Source of the DNA: Aptenodytes patagonicus
Lineage: Eukaryota; Chordata; Aves; Sphenisciformes; Spheniscidae
Direction: 5' to 3'
Assembly (NCBI RefSeq): GCF_965638725.1
Contig: NC_134950.1
Location: 106,724,802-106,788,801, forward strand
Length of the DNA stretch: 64,000 nucleotides
Made by a program: the position numbers and the translations under genes. Within the stretch, counting starts at the first letter, position 1. The number at the start of each line of letters is the position of its first letter. Shown here piece by piece: positions 48,571-58,845 of the stretch. The notes under the pieces were generated by a model, which searched no databases, was not told where the DNA came from, and worked only from the letters and a program-made list of their open reading frames with translations.

Positions 48571-49367
48571 CAGAATCATGGAACGGTTGAGGTGAGAAGA
48601 GACCTCTTCAGATCATCTAATGCAACCCCCTGCTCAAAGCAGGGCCACCTAGAGCCCAGGACTGTGTCCAATCACGTGTTGAGTATCTTCAAGGATGGAA
48701 GATATATTCAGCCTCTCTGGGCAACCTGTGCCAGTGTTTGACCAGTCTCGCAGTAAAAGTGTTTTCTTGCATTCAGATGGAATTTGAGGTTTCTCATTTG
48801 TGCCCATGGCCTCTTGTCCTATCAGCAGGCTCTGCTGAGATGAGCCTGGCTTCTCCATTCCCTCCCTTCAGGCCTCCATACACATTGATGCGATTCCCCC
48901 CCTGAGCCTTGTCTTCTCCAGGCTGAACAGTCCCTGCTCTCTCAGCTTTTCCTCATATGTGAGATGCTCCAGCCCCTTCATCACACTGACATCTGCCAGC
49001 TCCCTCCCTGCTCGTGCGTGCAACCCCTCCAGGCCCATGGTCATATGTATGTCAACTGTGTTTAAATGCGCCCTAACAGGGTCCTCCTCCACCAAGGAGG
49101 AGTACATCTTCCCTGCTACAGATCCCCTCTGGTCTCGGGCACCGGGGATTTCTGGAGCCCAGTCTTACCAGTAAAGTCTGAGGTGAAGAAGGCCTTGAGC
49201 ACCTCGGCCTTGTCTGTGTCCTGTGTCACCAGCCACTCCGCTGCATTAAGCAGAGGGGCCACATTTTCCCTAGTCTTCCTTTTGCTCTTTATGTACTTGT
49301 AGAAACCTTTTTGGCTGCCCTTCACACCCCTTGCCAGATTATGGATGTGTCCTTGGAAAACTGGCAT
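48571..49367 (-). mobile_element. CR1 fragment with internal deletion, minus strand
   Basis: The left edge (cagaatcatggaacggttga) is the reverse complement of a CR1 3' tail. Reading leftwards on the minus strand, 49367-49116 matches the linker between endonuclease and reverse transcriptase (KGFYKYIKSKRKTRENV). Then 49022-48868 matches the end of reverse transcriptase (LTYEEKLREQGLFSLEKTRLRG), followed by the 3' UTR. The RT core between them is absent. The copy is diverged and has stops. Confidence 0.85.
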
Positions 49368-52300
49368 CTATCAATAACAATGTAATTAAAAGTCTATTGC
49401 AGGAGGCAGTAAAACTTTATCAAAGAAAGATCAGCAGCAGCTGCACATGCATTTACTAAGAATAAATGTTTCTGCCACGGTCTGGTATGAAACGTCTACT
49501 CTGATGTTAAAAATCGGAGTATCATGGTATGACACAGTTGCTACATGCATGCTGCCAGTGCCTTTATCTTCATCTGGGTCAGTCCATGTCTGACATAGAA
49601 CAGTGCTGTACAAAGGAAACTCAGGTGAACAATTCAGTTTTGGAAATTTATTATGGCATTGAGAACAAGTACAGAATAATTAGTTCATTTCCAGAATTTG
49701 TTCCAGTGACGTTAACTCAGTCTGCTTACTAATGTGGGTATTTTCTATTTTATTTACTTGTTGAGTGCAAGTGTGAGTGTGCCTCTTCTAACTGCGTAAC
49801 AGAAAATGAATATGAGGTACAATGGATCATGAGTTACACCATCAGAGCAAGAAGGGTCACAGTAACGGTAACATCTTGTGCTTCAGGCAGTGCTTCTGTA
49901 CTACACATATCCTTGATGCAATAACAATGATGTGTAAAGTTCAAAGAGAATGTCTGCGTCTCAGGCCCTTGCCCACACCCATGTTGTTTGCCTCTGAAGT
50001 TTTTTAAACACTTGCCAAGAGAAACTTCTCTCCATCAACATGACAGATGCCTATTACCAGATTGTAATCAGGCCCTTGCGTATTTTTGAGTACGCTTAAA
50101 CCTGGCTAAAAATTGTTCTAAGAATAATGAAATGCATCCTGGCAATATAGGACCCCTAGATGGCTAGTTCAGCCACAGACCTCTATGGTTTGAGTATCTA
50201 AATGGTAGGCAGGTTATCCCAACTTCAGGTTCAGCTCTGCTACTAGAAAGCATTTGATGATTAAGAAGAGAAGTTCACCTCAGACTTGCAACATGGCAAC
50301 CATTATGAAAGAAAAGTAACATAATTCAGTATTGTTACAATCAAGACTGTGTTAGCTGTTTTGGCATCACAACTAACTAACTAACTAACCTGGGAGACTT
50401 GTAACGTAGCTCTCCGTTGCCTGCCCTGTTACTACAGCTACAAACTTCTGCTGTTGTCATCAGCACTGCCTCGCTCTTCTGTCTCCCAGAGCAGGGCTGA
50501 GAAACCCGTGCTTGAGCTTGCTGGTGATGGCGCATCCCCATTACACCACCTCTCTTTTCTGTTAGCCTTCATAATAAGCATTCTGTTATATGGTTTCATT
50601 CCTCTGACTTGTTCTGCCTGTACAGTTTTTCCTGTTGCAACCTTCTAAAGCTAGAAAGGCGATACTTCATAATTAATACATTTTGTGATATGATTAGAGA
50701 CAATAATTTCGCTGGCTTTGACTGAAGAGCTAAACGTAGGTGAGATGATTGTGACTGGGGTGTTTAGACAGAGTCACAACTCTATATACCCTGTTAATAC
50801 CACGGAGGTCATTAATTGTAAAATAATGAGAGCAAACCTGGTACTACACAGAAGTAGGTATCTGTCTGTTGCTGTGATACCATGTTCTAAATACATTATG
50901 AATTGCTAGCTGGGTTGAGATAAACACTGGAAGAGAGTTCGGATAGCTAACTGAATTCCTTTTTTTTACAGCGTATCATAAGCAGGGGAAGTCTACAGCT
51001 GGGAACAGAATTCAAACAGAAAGTTGTGAAACGACGGCAGTTGTTTCATTTGGAGGGGAAAAAAAAAAAACCCTAAAAAAAAAAAAGACTTGGAGGACTT
51101 AATTCGTGACTTGCAATGTGGGATTCAACAGCGGAATATGCCGTGCCACGCAACCGCAGATACACTAGCAATGCTAACACACAAGCTTACACCGCGGTTT
51201 GGAGGTAAGCTAGGTATTTTACATTTAGTTAAATATTCTGCAATTTTCAATCAATTTAACGGGACACAGGAAAAGAGCTGCTGTGGTAATAAAACATTTC
51301 TGTACACACTAGTGTGCACCCAATTAAAAAAGGTAGCGCTCACACATGCCAGATGACACATAGGGGATAGCCATTATTTATACTGTAACATCAGGTTAGT
51401 TAACTGATGTAAGACAAAGGAATGGAGCACACACAGTTGTATTGTCATCAGAGGAGTGCACGCTGCTGAAGAGGAGATCAAAAATTTATTTCTGTTTTTA
51501 GAGAACCGGCTTCTCTAAATTGCTGTAAAAACCACATAGCCAAAGTTTTTTGAAATTTTGTAAAAGTGCTGTGTAAGAAAGGTTCGTTCGTACTGGCAAG
51601 TAAATGTTCAAGTCACAGCTACTCCAGCTAATGGAAGAAAAAAAATAAGCTGGAAATGATGGTGGGGAGCTACATGATGATAGAAATTGTGGAAAGATTC
51701 CAAGAATACGGAAAAAGAGATGTCTATCTATTTTCATATTCTTAAAATGACTGTAACGAACCCTATGAGCAACTCTCTAAACTTTTCCAGCTGTGCCCAT
51801 AGTCTTCGCTATGCTGCAACAAAGCACACAGCAAGAAGGAGGAGCGATTAAGGGACGTGGCATATAATTTACTTTTAAGTAGTACCTTATGTTAACCATA
51901 AGCTGAAGAAACAATCAGCAATTCCCAATAACATTTTTCTTTTGGGGAGTAAAAAAAACCCAAAAACCCTAGAAAATTCAGTTATAAAAGCTTTGTAAAT
52001 GCCAACTTATGGTTTTGTGGTGGTATCCTGTGCCTTTAGGAAAATCAAATTTCAATCAGATGAGATTTATGAAAACAGGGAATCTAAACCTACTGGTTTT
52101 CCATTGCACAGAGAAGGCCATATCTGATAATTTTTTAAAATACATTATTCTATCCAACACTACAGTTACTTGACCAGACACTGACAATTTCCATGCTGAG
52201 AACTGCAGAGAACTATTGATAAAACCTGTGTAGCACAGCACTGGAATTAAGGCTCCATGTTGTCTTAGACCATACTAGAAGCGTTCCGAGATCAAAAAGA

Positions 52301-53026
52301 CACATGTCCTCTCCATATTGCTTGGGAAAGTTAAAACCTAAGTTACTTTGTCTTCATGGCTGTTCTAACCTGACTTAGCTAAACTGAGTTAAAAATACCA
52401 TAGCTTTTTTTTTCCCTCCCCTCCTAGTTTTGAAATGTGTATTTGCATTTCTCACATCTTCTTCTTGGACTTATCCAAGTCTTCAGTGAGCTCTTAAAGC
52501 TGTGGTTCAGGGACACAGTAAGTCCAGCCTTATGGGCCTGAGCGGCACTTAAGAAAACACCACAGCCATGAGCTGCTGATCCAGCGTTTACATTGCCACT
52601 TCAAGTCTGTTAAAAAAGCAAAACGCACAACCTGACAGATTTAACATGTGCACAGAGAACGTGTTTATGACAGCATTTGTTTTCCAGCATAAAACCCAGA
52701 CAGGGTGCTCACTGGATCTTGTGTTCTGGCCAAGTCAGGAGCACGTAGTCATGTGCCCACTTCTGATCTGAAGTTAGCACTCAGATGAGCTGGTGGTGCA
52801 CACAGCCATTGCTAATGACAATACAACCCCAGCCTCGCTGGCAACAGCTCAGTTTCTGCAAGGAATTAATGGCTGCAAATATCTCAAGTTACTTTCTTCT
52901 GCCAGAGGAACTGAACTTCTGCTGGTGGTCGGCGGTTGGTAGCTGCTCCTGACTAATGTCAGCACCTGCACTGGTACTCGGAAGCTGCTCTTACTTAGAA
53001 GGAACAGCTACTTACTTCTAAGAAGG

Positions 53027-53048
53027 AACAGGACTTAGAAGTCCTGTT
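53027..53048. repeat. Perfect 10-bp palindrome with 2-base centre
   Basis: aacaggactt and aagtcctgtt flank the bases ag. It sits inside a locally repetitive patch (52988-53040) where short aagaaggaacag / acttagaaggaacag units recur. Confidence 0.8.
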
Positions 53049-53568
53049 CTGCTGTATATCCTAACCTGCTAATTAATCATTTAACCCTCTAGGATTATTT
53101 AGAAGTGCTTTAGAAGAATGGAGAAGAATTCTCCTTAGAAGGAAAATCAGAACTGAAAAAAGAGATTGAAAACCATTGCATATATTGCAGCTGATGCTGA
53201 GATCCAAGCACAAAGTAGTAAACTGAGAAACCTTGCCAAATACAACAGAAAGCATTTGCCAAAACGCAAGGATGGCTCTTTACAGCAAGTATCTATAGGA
53301 TTATTAAGTACTGTCAAGAGTTACAGAACCATCAACAACACCCTGTGGCTCAGGTTACTCTCCTTACTGGACCTGGCCAAACGAAGCAGAAAGCAGCTTT
53401 GAGGAAAGCAAATCAGAGAATACTTTGGGGGAAGAATAGATTTATTCTGTTTTAAGAATGGACTGAGTTCTGATTAACAGGTATCTATCTATCTGTTAAT
53501 AAAACAAATTGGAAAGTCATTTATAGGTTCATAGATACGTTATATATACTTACATATAACAATCAATC

Positions 53569-53614
53569 ATCAGAACTGTGCTCTCATATATATATTGAAG
53601 AGCACAGTTCTGAT
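53569..53614. repeat. Perfect 16-bp inverted repeat with AT-rich loop
   Basis: The arm atcagaactgtgctct (53569-53584) is the exact reverse complement of 53599-53614. The 14-base loop is catatatatattga. No known element ends match. Confidence 0.9.
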
Positions 53615-54362
53615 CATCTAATGAAAAATTTAAGGTTAACAACCTTTCTTTATATAACTGATGATAAGGTTACTGCATTATTTCATGAGTTCTTGCATCC
53701 TCAGGAAAGGCTATCCTCTATTTTTTATTCTCCTTTATGTCCTAGGAACCGCAAGGAAAAAACCCACGCTTTTACAAGAGCTTTTACTTTTTTAAACATT
53801 TTACTGTTTCCCTTTGGGTAAGTCTCCTTCAAAATGTCTAGAATGAATATGTTTTTGACCGTAACTTTGTTCATGTTGAAGAATGCAGAAGGGGGGGTGG
53901 GTGTCAGTGCATAGGATTTTGTAGCAGTTATGTGCTAAAACTAGCTGTACTTAAAATACATGGATCTATTTCTAAATAACAGTAGCCAGTAGTTTGAGAA
54001 CAATGGACTAATGTACAGGTTTGATTTGTTTTTCCTCCTGCCCAATAGCACTAGAGAGTCCAAGTAGAAGATAAAGAACTTACTTACTGATCATAAAAGC
54101 TGTTGCTATGTTATGCTTGTAGAAGTCTAGCTTATCATTCATAATTTAAATAAAACTTAGTGTAAAGTATTTAAATAGATGCTAAAGGCTTTAATGTATA
54201 TATTGTGAAAAAGGCTGTCTAAAGTAGGAAATATTAGTTATTTTATATGTCATTTTGAAAACAATGATAAATGAATCCTAACAGTGTTCATAAGATAAGA
54301 TCTGAAAATGATTTAATAAGCCAAAAATTTCTATGTATTGCAACTGAAAGTATTTCTTTAGT

Positions 54363-54565
54363 CATAGAACCATAGAACAGCCCAGGTTGGAAGGGACCTC
54401 ATAAGATCTTCTGGTCCAACCTTTCGGTGCTCTATCTAGCACCGTGTCCAGTTGCATCTTGAAAACCTCCAGTTGTGGGGACTCCACCACGTCCCTGGGG
54501 AAGTTGTTCCAGTGATTGATTGTTCTCACTGTAAAAAATTGCTTTCTTACATTGAGATGAAATGC
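54363..54565 (-). mobile_element. CR1 3'-end fragment, minus strand
   Basis: The plus strand begins tcatagaaccatagaa, the reverse complement of two ATTCTATG-type octamers, followed by aggttggaagggacctcat and the CR1 3' UTR and RT-end block (gtccctggggaagttgttcc). About 200 bases remain. The encoded RT tail ([20 protein letters not shown]) matches the same region of the large CR1 at 1101-1300. Confidence 0.9.
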
Positions 54566-56620
54566 GCATACTTTTTTCCATTTAGCAGTGTATGTACAAA
54601 GCCCATTAAAATTAAGAATGGTTTTGGACAACTGATGTTTCCTCAATTTTCAAAGTAATCACCTTTGCTTTAAATACCATATTGGTCATACACAATCAGC
54701 CTCAAATAATGCAAACGTTGACAGCATCGAATTTGTATAGAATTGATCAGCTTCAAATATAATAACTGAAACCTTCAGCTTCATGGTATTAGTTAGCCAA
54801 AGTTGATGTACTACTTAATGCTAAAAGCGTATCCTTTTTACTGTAGTGTGATAACTTGAGACAAACAAACCTGCTAGGGCTTGGAAACATTTTTCTCAAA
54901 GAGTGTTTTTGTTTGTTTTTAAGCTCAGAGTCTCTTTGGCTTATGCAATGGGCTCTGCAAAAGCTTGTAGCCCAGAGAGGAGTGGGAGAAAGAGCGCAAA
55001 ACAAGCCGTGCACAACCATTTACACGGAAGGCAGAATGCCTTAGAAGTGGCAGGTGCAGCCACTGCTGGAGGTGAAGTTGTTACCGTCATTTGTGCTCCA
55101 CATGGAACAGCGGGAGCTACTGGTCTCATTGTATAAAAGCACCAGTTCAAAGAATATGCAGGAAGTTGCAGCCAAGTCTAGCACAACCGTGGCAGAAAAA
55201 TCTTTTTTTAACCAATACTACTTTTTTCGTTTTGGGATTCATTTGACTAGAGGGTCATCTTACAGTCCAGACTTCAAATATGAAACAGCTAGGCCACAAT
55301 CTTACAAAGCACTCACGTATTTATATTTGCTCATGTAAACACTCCCAAGGGCTTCCTAGAAATAGTAGTGGTGCTGAAAAGTTTTGAAATATACTTTGTT
55401 AAGTGTGAAAGGAAGACCTGGAAAAATGTCATAAAACTCAGTAAGGATGTATAAATAACACTTTACCTTTCAATCAAGACAATCTCCAAGTTATAACACT
55501 GGTTAAAGTAGCATAAAACTAGAGCATGAAAGAAGAGCGGGGCTATGAAGTGACACTGCGGTTCTAAGTGCCGATTTCACGCCCTCTCACAGCAGCCGCT
55601 CACAGAACTGACGATTACCTTCTCTGAAATTCAGAGATCCCAGCTCCTGCTGGACTCAAAACTCAGCAGAAAGTGTAAGCCAGAAATCCCTTGCTCTTAC
55701 TTGCTCTGATATTTGCCCCTGTGGTTGATCCACTCCTAGGGGTGTACAAACAGGCACTGCTGGCATCTCCGCTTTGCTGCCACCCTGTTGAGAAGAGCCA
55801 AACCAAACAAACTGAAACAGAACTGAAGCATCTCTCCAGAACCAATTATTGACATTAACTCTGGTTTTCAGCAGACAAGAAAATAATGTTTTGTAAATGT
55901 TTCAGCTAAGTCCTGTTATAAAAGCAACAAACAGGCTTGTGCTGCTTTGAAGTGCCCTTGGGCTGTCTCTGTTCCTTCTTAAGCAAACCCAAATTTCCAC
56001 ACAGATGGTGACAGAACATCATTAGCACTTATATGGAAAACTCATCTGAAACCCGTATCAAATTTGTCCCCATGAGGTTCAAATTTCATAATTTGCAAGT
56101 AAAACTGGGCTTGGTTTCTTCCATCTTTTCTCCTAGTTCATTTGAATTCAAAACTGTAAGTAAATAGTTTCTTCATTCCTTTGAGGTAGTCCGAGGTCTT
56201 GAGAAAACTAGAAAATACTTAAGTACTTTTGTTCATCCAGCAAAAAGAACCTGAGCCCTATACATACATAAGATGCTGGACTTATGCTCAAGAATTCAGG
56301 ATTATATGAAATCTCATTGGTTCTGTACATATTTAACATAACCACTCAAAATCTTCACTCTTTTCTAGCAAGTACTGGACACTCACATGTGAATTCAAAG
56401 ATCTCTGGGCTTAAATTCTGCTTTTTCCAGATTCATCATACAAATTGAGGCAACTTTTTGGTATTATCTTTCCTTGAAGAAAATCTTCACAGCTGTAAAA
56501 AAAAAAAAAAAAAAAATCACTATATATTCTGTTTCACAAAAGGTATGTTTTTAAGCTCTTAACTAATTTTTCCAGTGTGGCACATATATATATATATTAA
56601 GACATTTATAATTCCTTTCA
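54566..56620. other. Intergenic DNA, no gene seen
   Basis: AT-rich, with a 20-base A run at 56497-56516 and a short TA repeat at 56583-56598. Open frames are short and without motifs. Confidence 0.45.
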
Positions 56621-56626
56621 TTTTAG

Positions 56627-57080
56627 TAGGCATAGGATTGCTTCAGCTAAATGCTAAGCAAGCTAACAGGCTACATGTTGAAGAGATACTTGCTAATGAT
56701 TTGGAAAAAATAAGGAATTCAATAACCCGTCTGAATTGCTTGCAGTTTCTGGGGAGATCATCTAAGCCATTTCAGTTCAAAAAGCTTTTCAAATGCATTC
56801 ATTATGCGCTTGCGTCCAAGTTTCTAAAGAATCCACAGAAGGAATTTCAGAAACAGATGGATTATCAACACATTCAACAAGTTTTTTGTATCCAGACTTT
56901 GACGATTATGTGCATGATGAGTCTTCCTGGAACTCCAGGCAAGAACACTTCCAAAGATTATCTGCATTTGTACTCATCTACCAAAAGTACTCAGAAACTA
57001 CATACAGAGTACAACTGCACTTAAAATATAAAAGTGCTCTTCACTCATTAAGAGACAACAAACAACAGAGAGATGCTTAG
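56627..57080 (+). pseudogene. Unrecognised protein-like block in two frames, possible terminal exon or pseudogene
   Basis: A possible acceptor (cctttcattttag, ends 56626) precedes an open frame with helix-like content (VEEILANDLEKIRNSI) running to 57024. A second frame, 56793-57080, has a more natural acidic/aromatic composition in its second half (YPDFDDYVHDESSW) and ends DNKQQRDA. A single frameshift would join the better halves of both. A plus-strand AATAAA follows at 57587-57592. I do not recognise the family, and chance open frames remain possible. Confidence 0.25.
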
Positions 57081-57559
57081 AAAAGCAACTGATGGAGGTT
57101 TCAAAGAAACTCACTCTGTCGGCTTGCAAGTATACACATCTAGTCACTCAGTTTGATTTGGAGGAGGTTGAGCCTTAAAGTTTAGGTACAAATAAGGTAG
57201 TAATTCTGTCCTTAACATTTGTGCAGATTTCCAGGTGCAGGTGAGAGAAGTCTCTTCCAAATCAAAACTGAGGATGACTGTAACCTTACCCAAGAGGGTC
57301 CCATAAAGACATCTACATTCTTCTTCTGTAGTTAATCGAGTCTGACACTCATAGCATAAACTTACATGCATGTGACACAGATTTGGTAGAAAAACCCCCA
57401 CCCCCAAAGCCCCCTTGAAATGTACTTTATTTGGAATCATTAAACTGTGTGAGTCACGAATGTATGTAATTGCAGTTGGTTTTAAGTGTTGATTTGAGCG
57501 AGAAAGAAAAATATATGCTGTATTGCAGAATTCTATAAAATTACATGCATTCGTATACA

Positions 57560-58611
57560 AGGACACATGACAAAGTGTTTTATTAAAATAAAAAGCTTTA
57601 ATACTTTTGCATTTAAAAGATTTAGCAGAAAATAATTGCTACAAACATGCTACAACAACATACATGTTCAAAAAGTTTTCAGTGCTTTCTTTCAAAGTTC
57701 AGCATTTTGGCAAAAATAAGTTTTTCTGTATATACTTCAAGAGTTGGCTATCATAATACTGATATAAAATACTTCATGTAGACTAAGGTCAGGTGCATAA
57801 AATACAATAAGTAATAAAACATACTGTTTGTATAAAAATTTAAAGTATAAATTTCATTAGATAACATGCAAATACTGCAATATTTTAAATGGCACTTAAA
57901 TATAGATACTGAGATTCTTTATAATTTTGCATCCAATATGAGATTCTGAAATGTACAAAACTATAAAAAGAACATATTTCTTCACTGAAGTCAGGTACTA
58001 GTATAGAGCTTGATTGTCATTTTACAAGCATTGAGCCCAACGTCCTGCAAATCTTCACTAGTCCAAGTAAAGACGTCTACTGAAATAGGCCCAGGGCTAG
58101 TTAGTTTTCTTCATAATAAAATATGAAAACATATTTACATGAGAATAAACTCTTAAATTTTTGGTAAGGTAATTAAGTAGCAGCAATTTGTTTCTTCCAA
58201 AAATGATGTTTAAAATAGGTGCATGCTTTTCGTTGTCACTGATACGCATCTGAATAATATAAAATTAACATTCTTCAATAAACTCAAACCACTATTTTGT
58301 TCATTGCTGAAAAAACCCTGTAAGATCCCTTCTTGCAAAAATCATAAATCCATAATGTCAGAACCTCCCGGAGTATTTTTATGTTTCCAAGATCAATGGA
58401 AAACAATCTAATTGTGCTGAAACAGTCATCTGACTAGTAATGAATAAAAGAATCATCTTTTCACATTATTCCAAACACCTTTAGTTCTTCATTGAAAAAT
58501 ATTAGTTCATCAAATCTTCTACAATTTTTGTTTTCTGGTTCAGTGATCAACAGTTCTGAATGTCCTTCACAATATAAAACACCGCAATACTCATGCATGT
58601 TTTCTAAGCAG
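57560..58611 (-). other. RECK: RECK 3' UTR with polyadenylation signal
   Basis: About 1 kb of AT-rich sequence after the RECK stop codon on the minus strand. AATAAA on the minus strand lies at 57579-57584, giving a probable cleavage site near 57560. The length is reasonable for this gene. A plus-strand AATAAA sits only a few bases away (57587-57592). Confidence 0.6.
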
Positions 58612-58845
58612 TTACATTATTACATACATACAATTATTACATATTAATCCTGACAAGGTGAATAAAAGGCTTATGAACAGGGAGTGCAGAACAGGCACCA
58701 CTTTAACAGAAGGAGAAGAAATGCTAAACGAAACTTGTACTTGAGATGCAATTAGAGCTGACAGCGGTACATGTGATGCTAATGTTGGACTGTCTGAATT
58801 TATCAGTGACTCTATCTTTTCCGCTTCTTTATTGCAGGCTTCAAT
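58612..58845 (-). CDS. RECK: RECK last coding exon (C-terminus, GPI-anchor signal)
   Basis: RECK is a GPI-anchored surface glycoprotein that restrains matrix metalloproteinases and acts with GPR124 in Wnt7 signalling. On the minus strand a ttttcttag acceptor is followed at 58845 by IEACNKEAEKIESLINSDSP, then SHVPLSALIASQVQV. It ends after 77 codons at TAA (58612-58614). The last 30 or so residues are hydrophobic (LFISLLFTLSGLI), fitting the cleaved GPI-attachment signal. The body of the exon matches RECK closely. The tail after the anchor region is diverged, as expected for a part that is removed. It joins the exon at 61183-61338 in phase 0. Confidence 0.88.
   Translation of the reverse strand: MEACNKEAEKIESLINSDSPTLASHVPLSALIASQVQVSFSISSPSVKVVPVLHSLFISLLFTLSGLICNNCMYVIM

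Larger units (their letters stand above)
49370..54360. other. Intergenic DNA with unassigned protein-like fragments
   Basis: No recognised gene. A piece at 50972-51204 has exon-like borders, and 53157-53402 has an 81-codon basic frame, both without family match. Two hairpins lie at 53027-53048 and 53569-53614. A long A-rich stretch lies at 51060-51087. Confidence 0.35.

Noticed and set aside
53157-53402. Basic 81-codon frame as a gene
   Set aside because: No ATG in a good context, no family match and no clear splice partners. Noted only in the region description.
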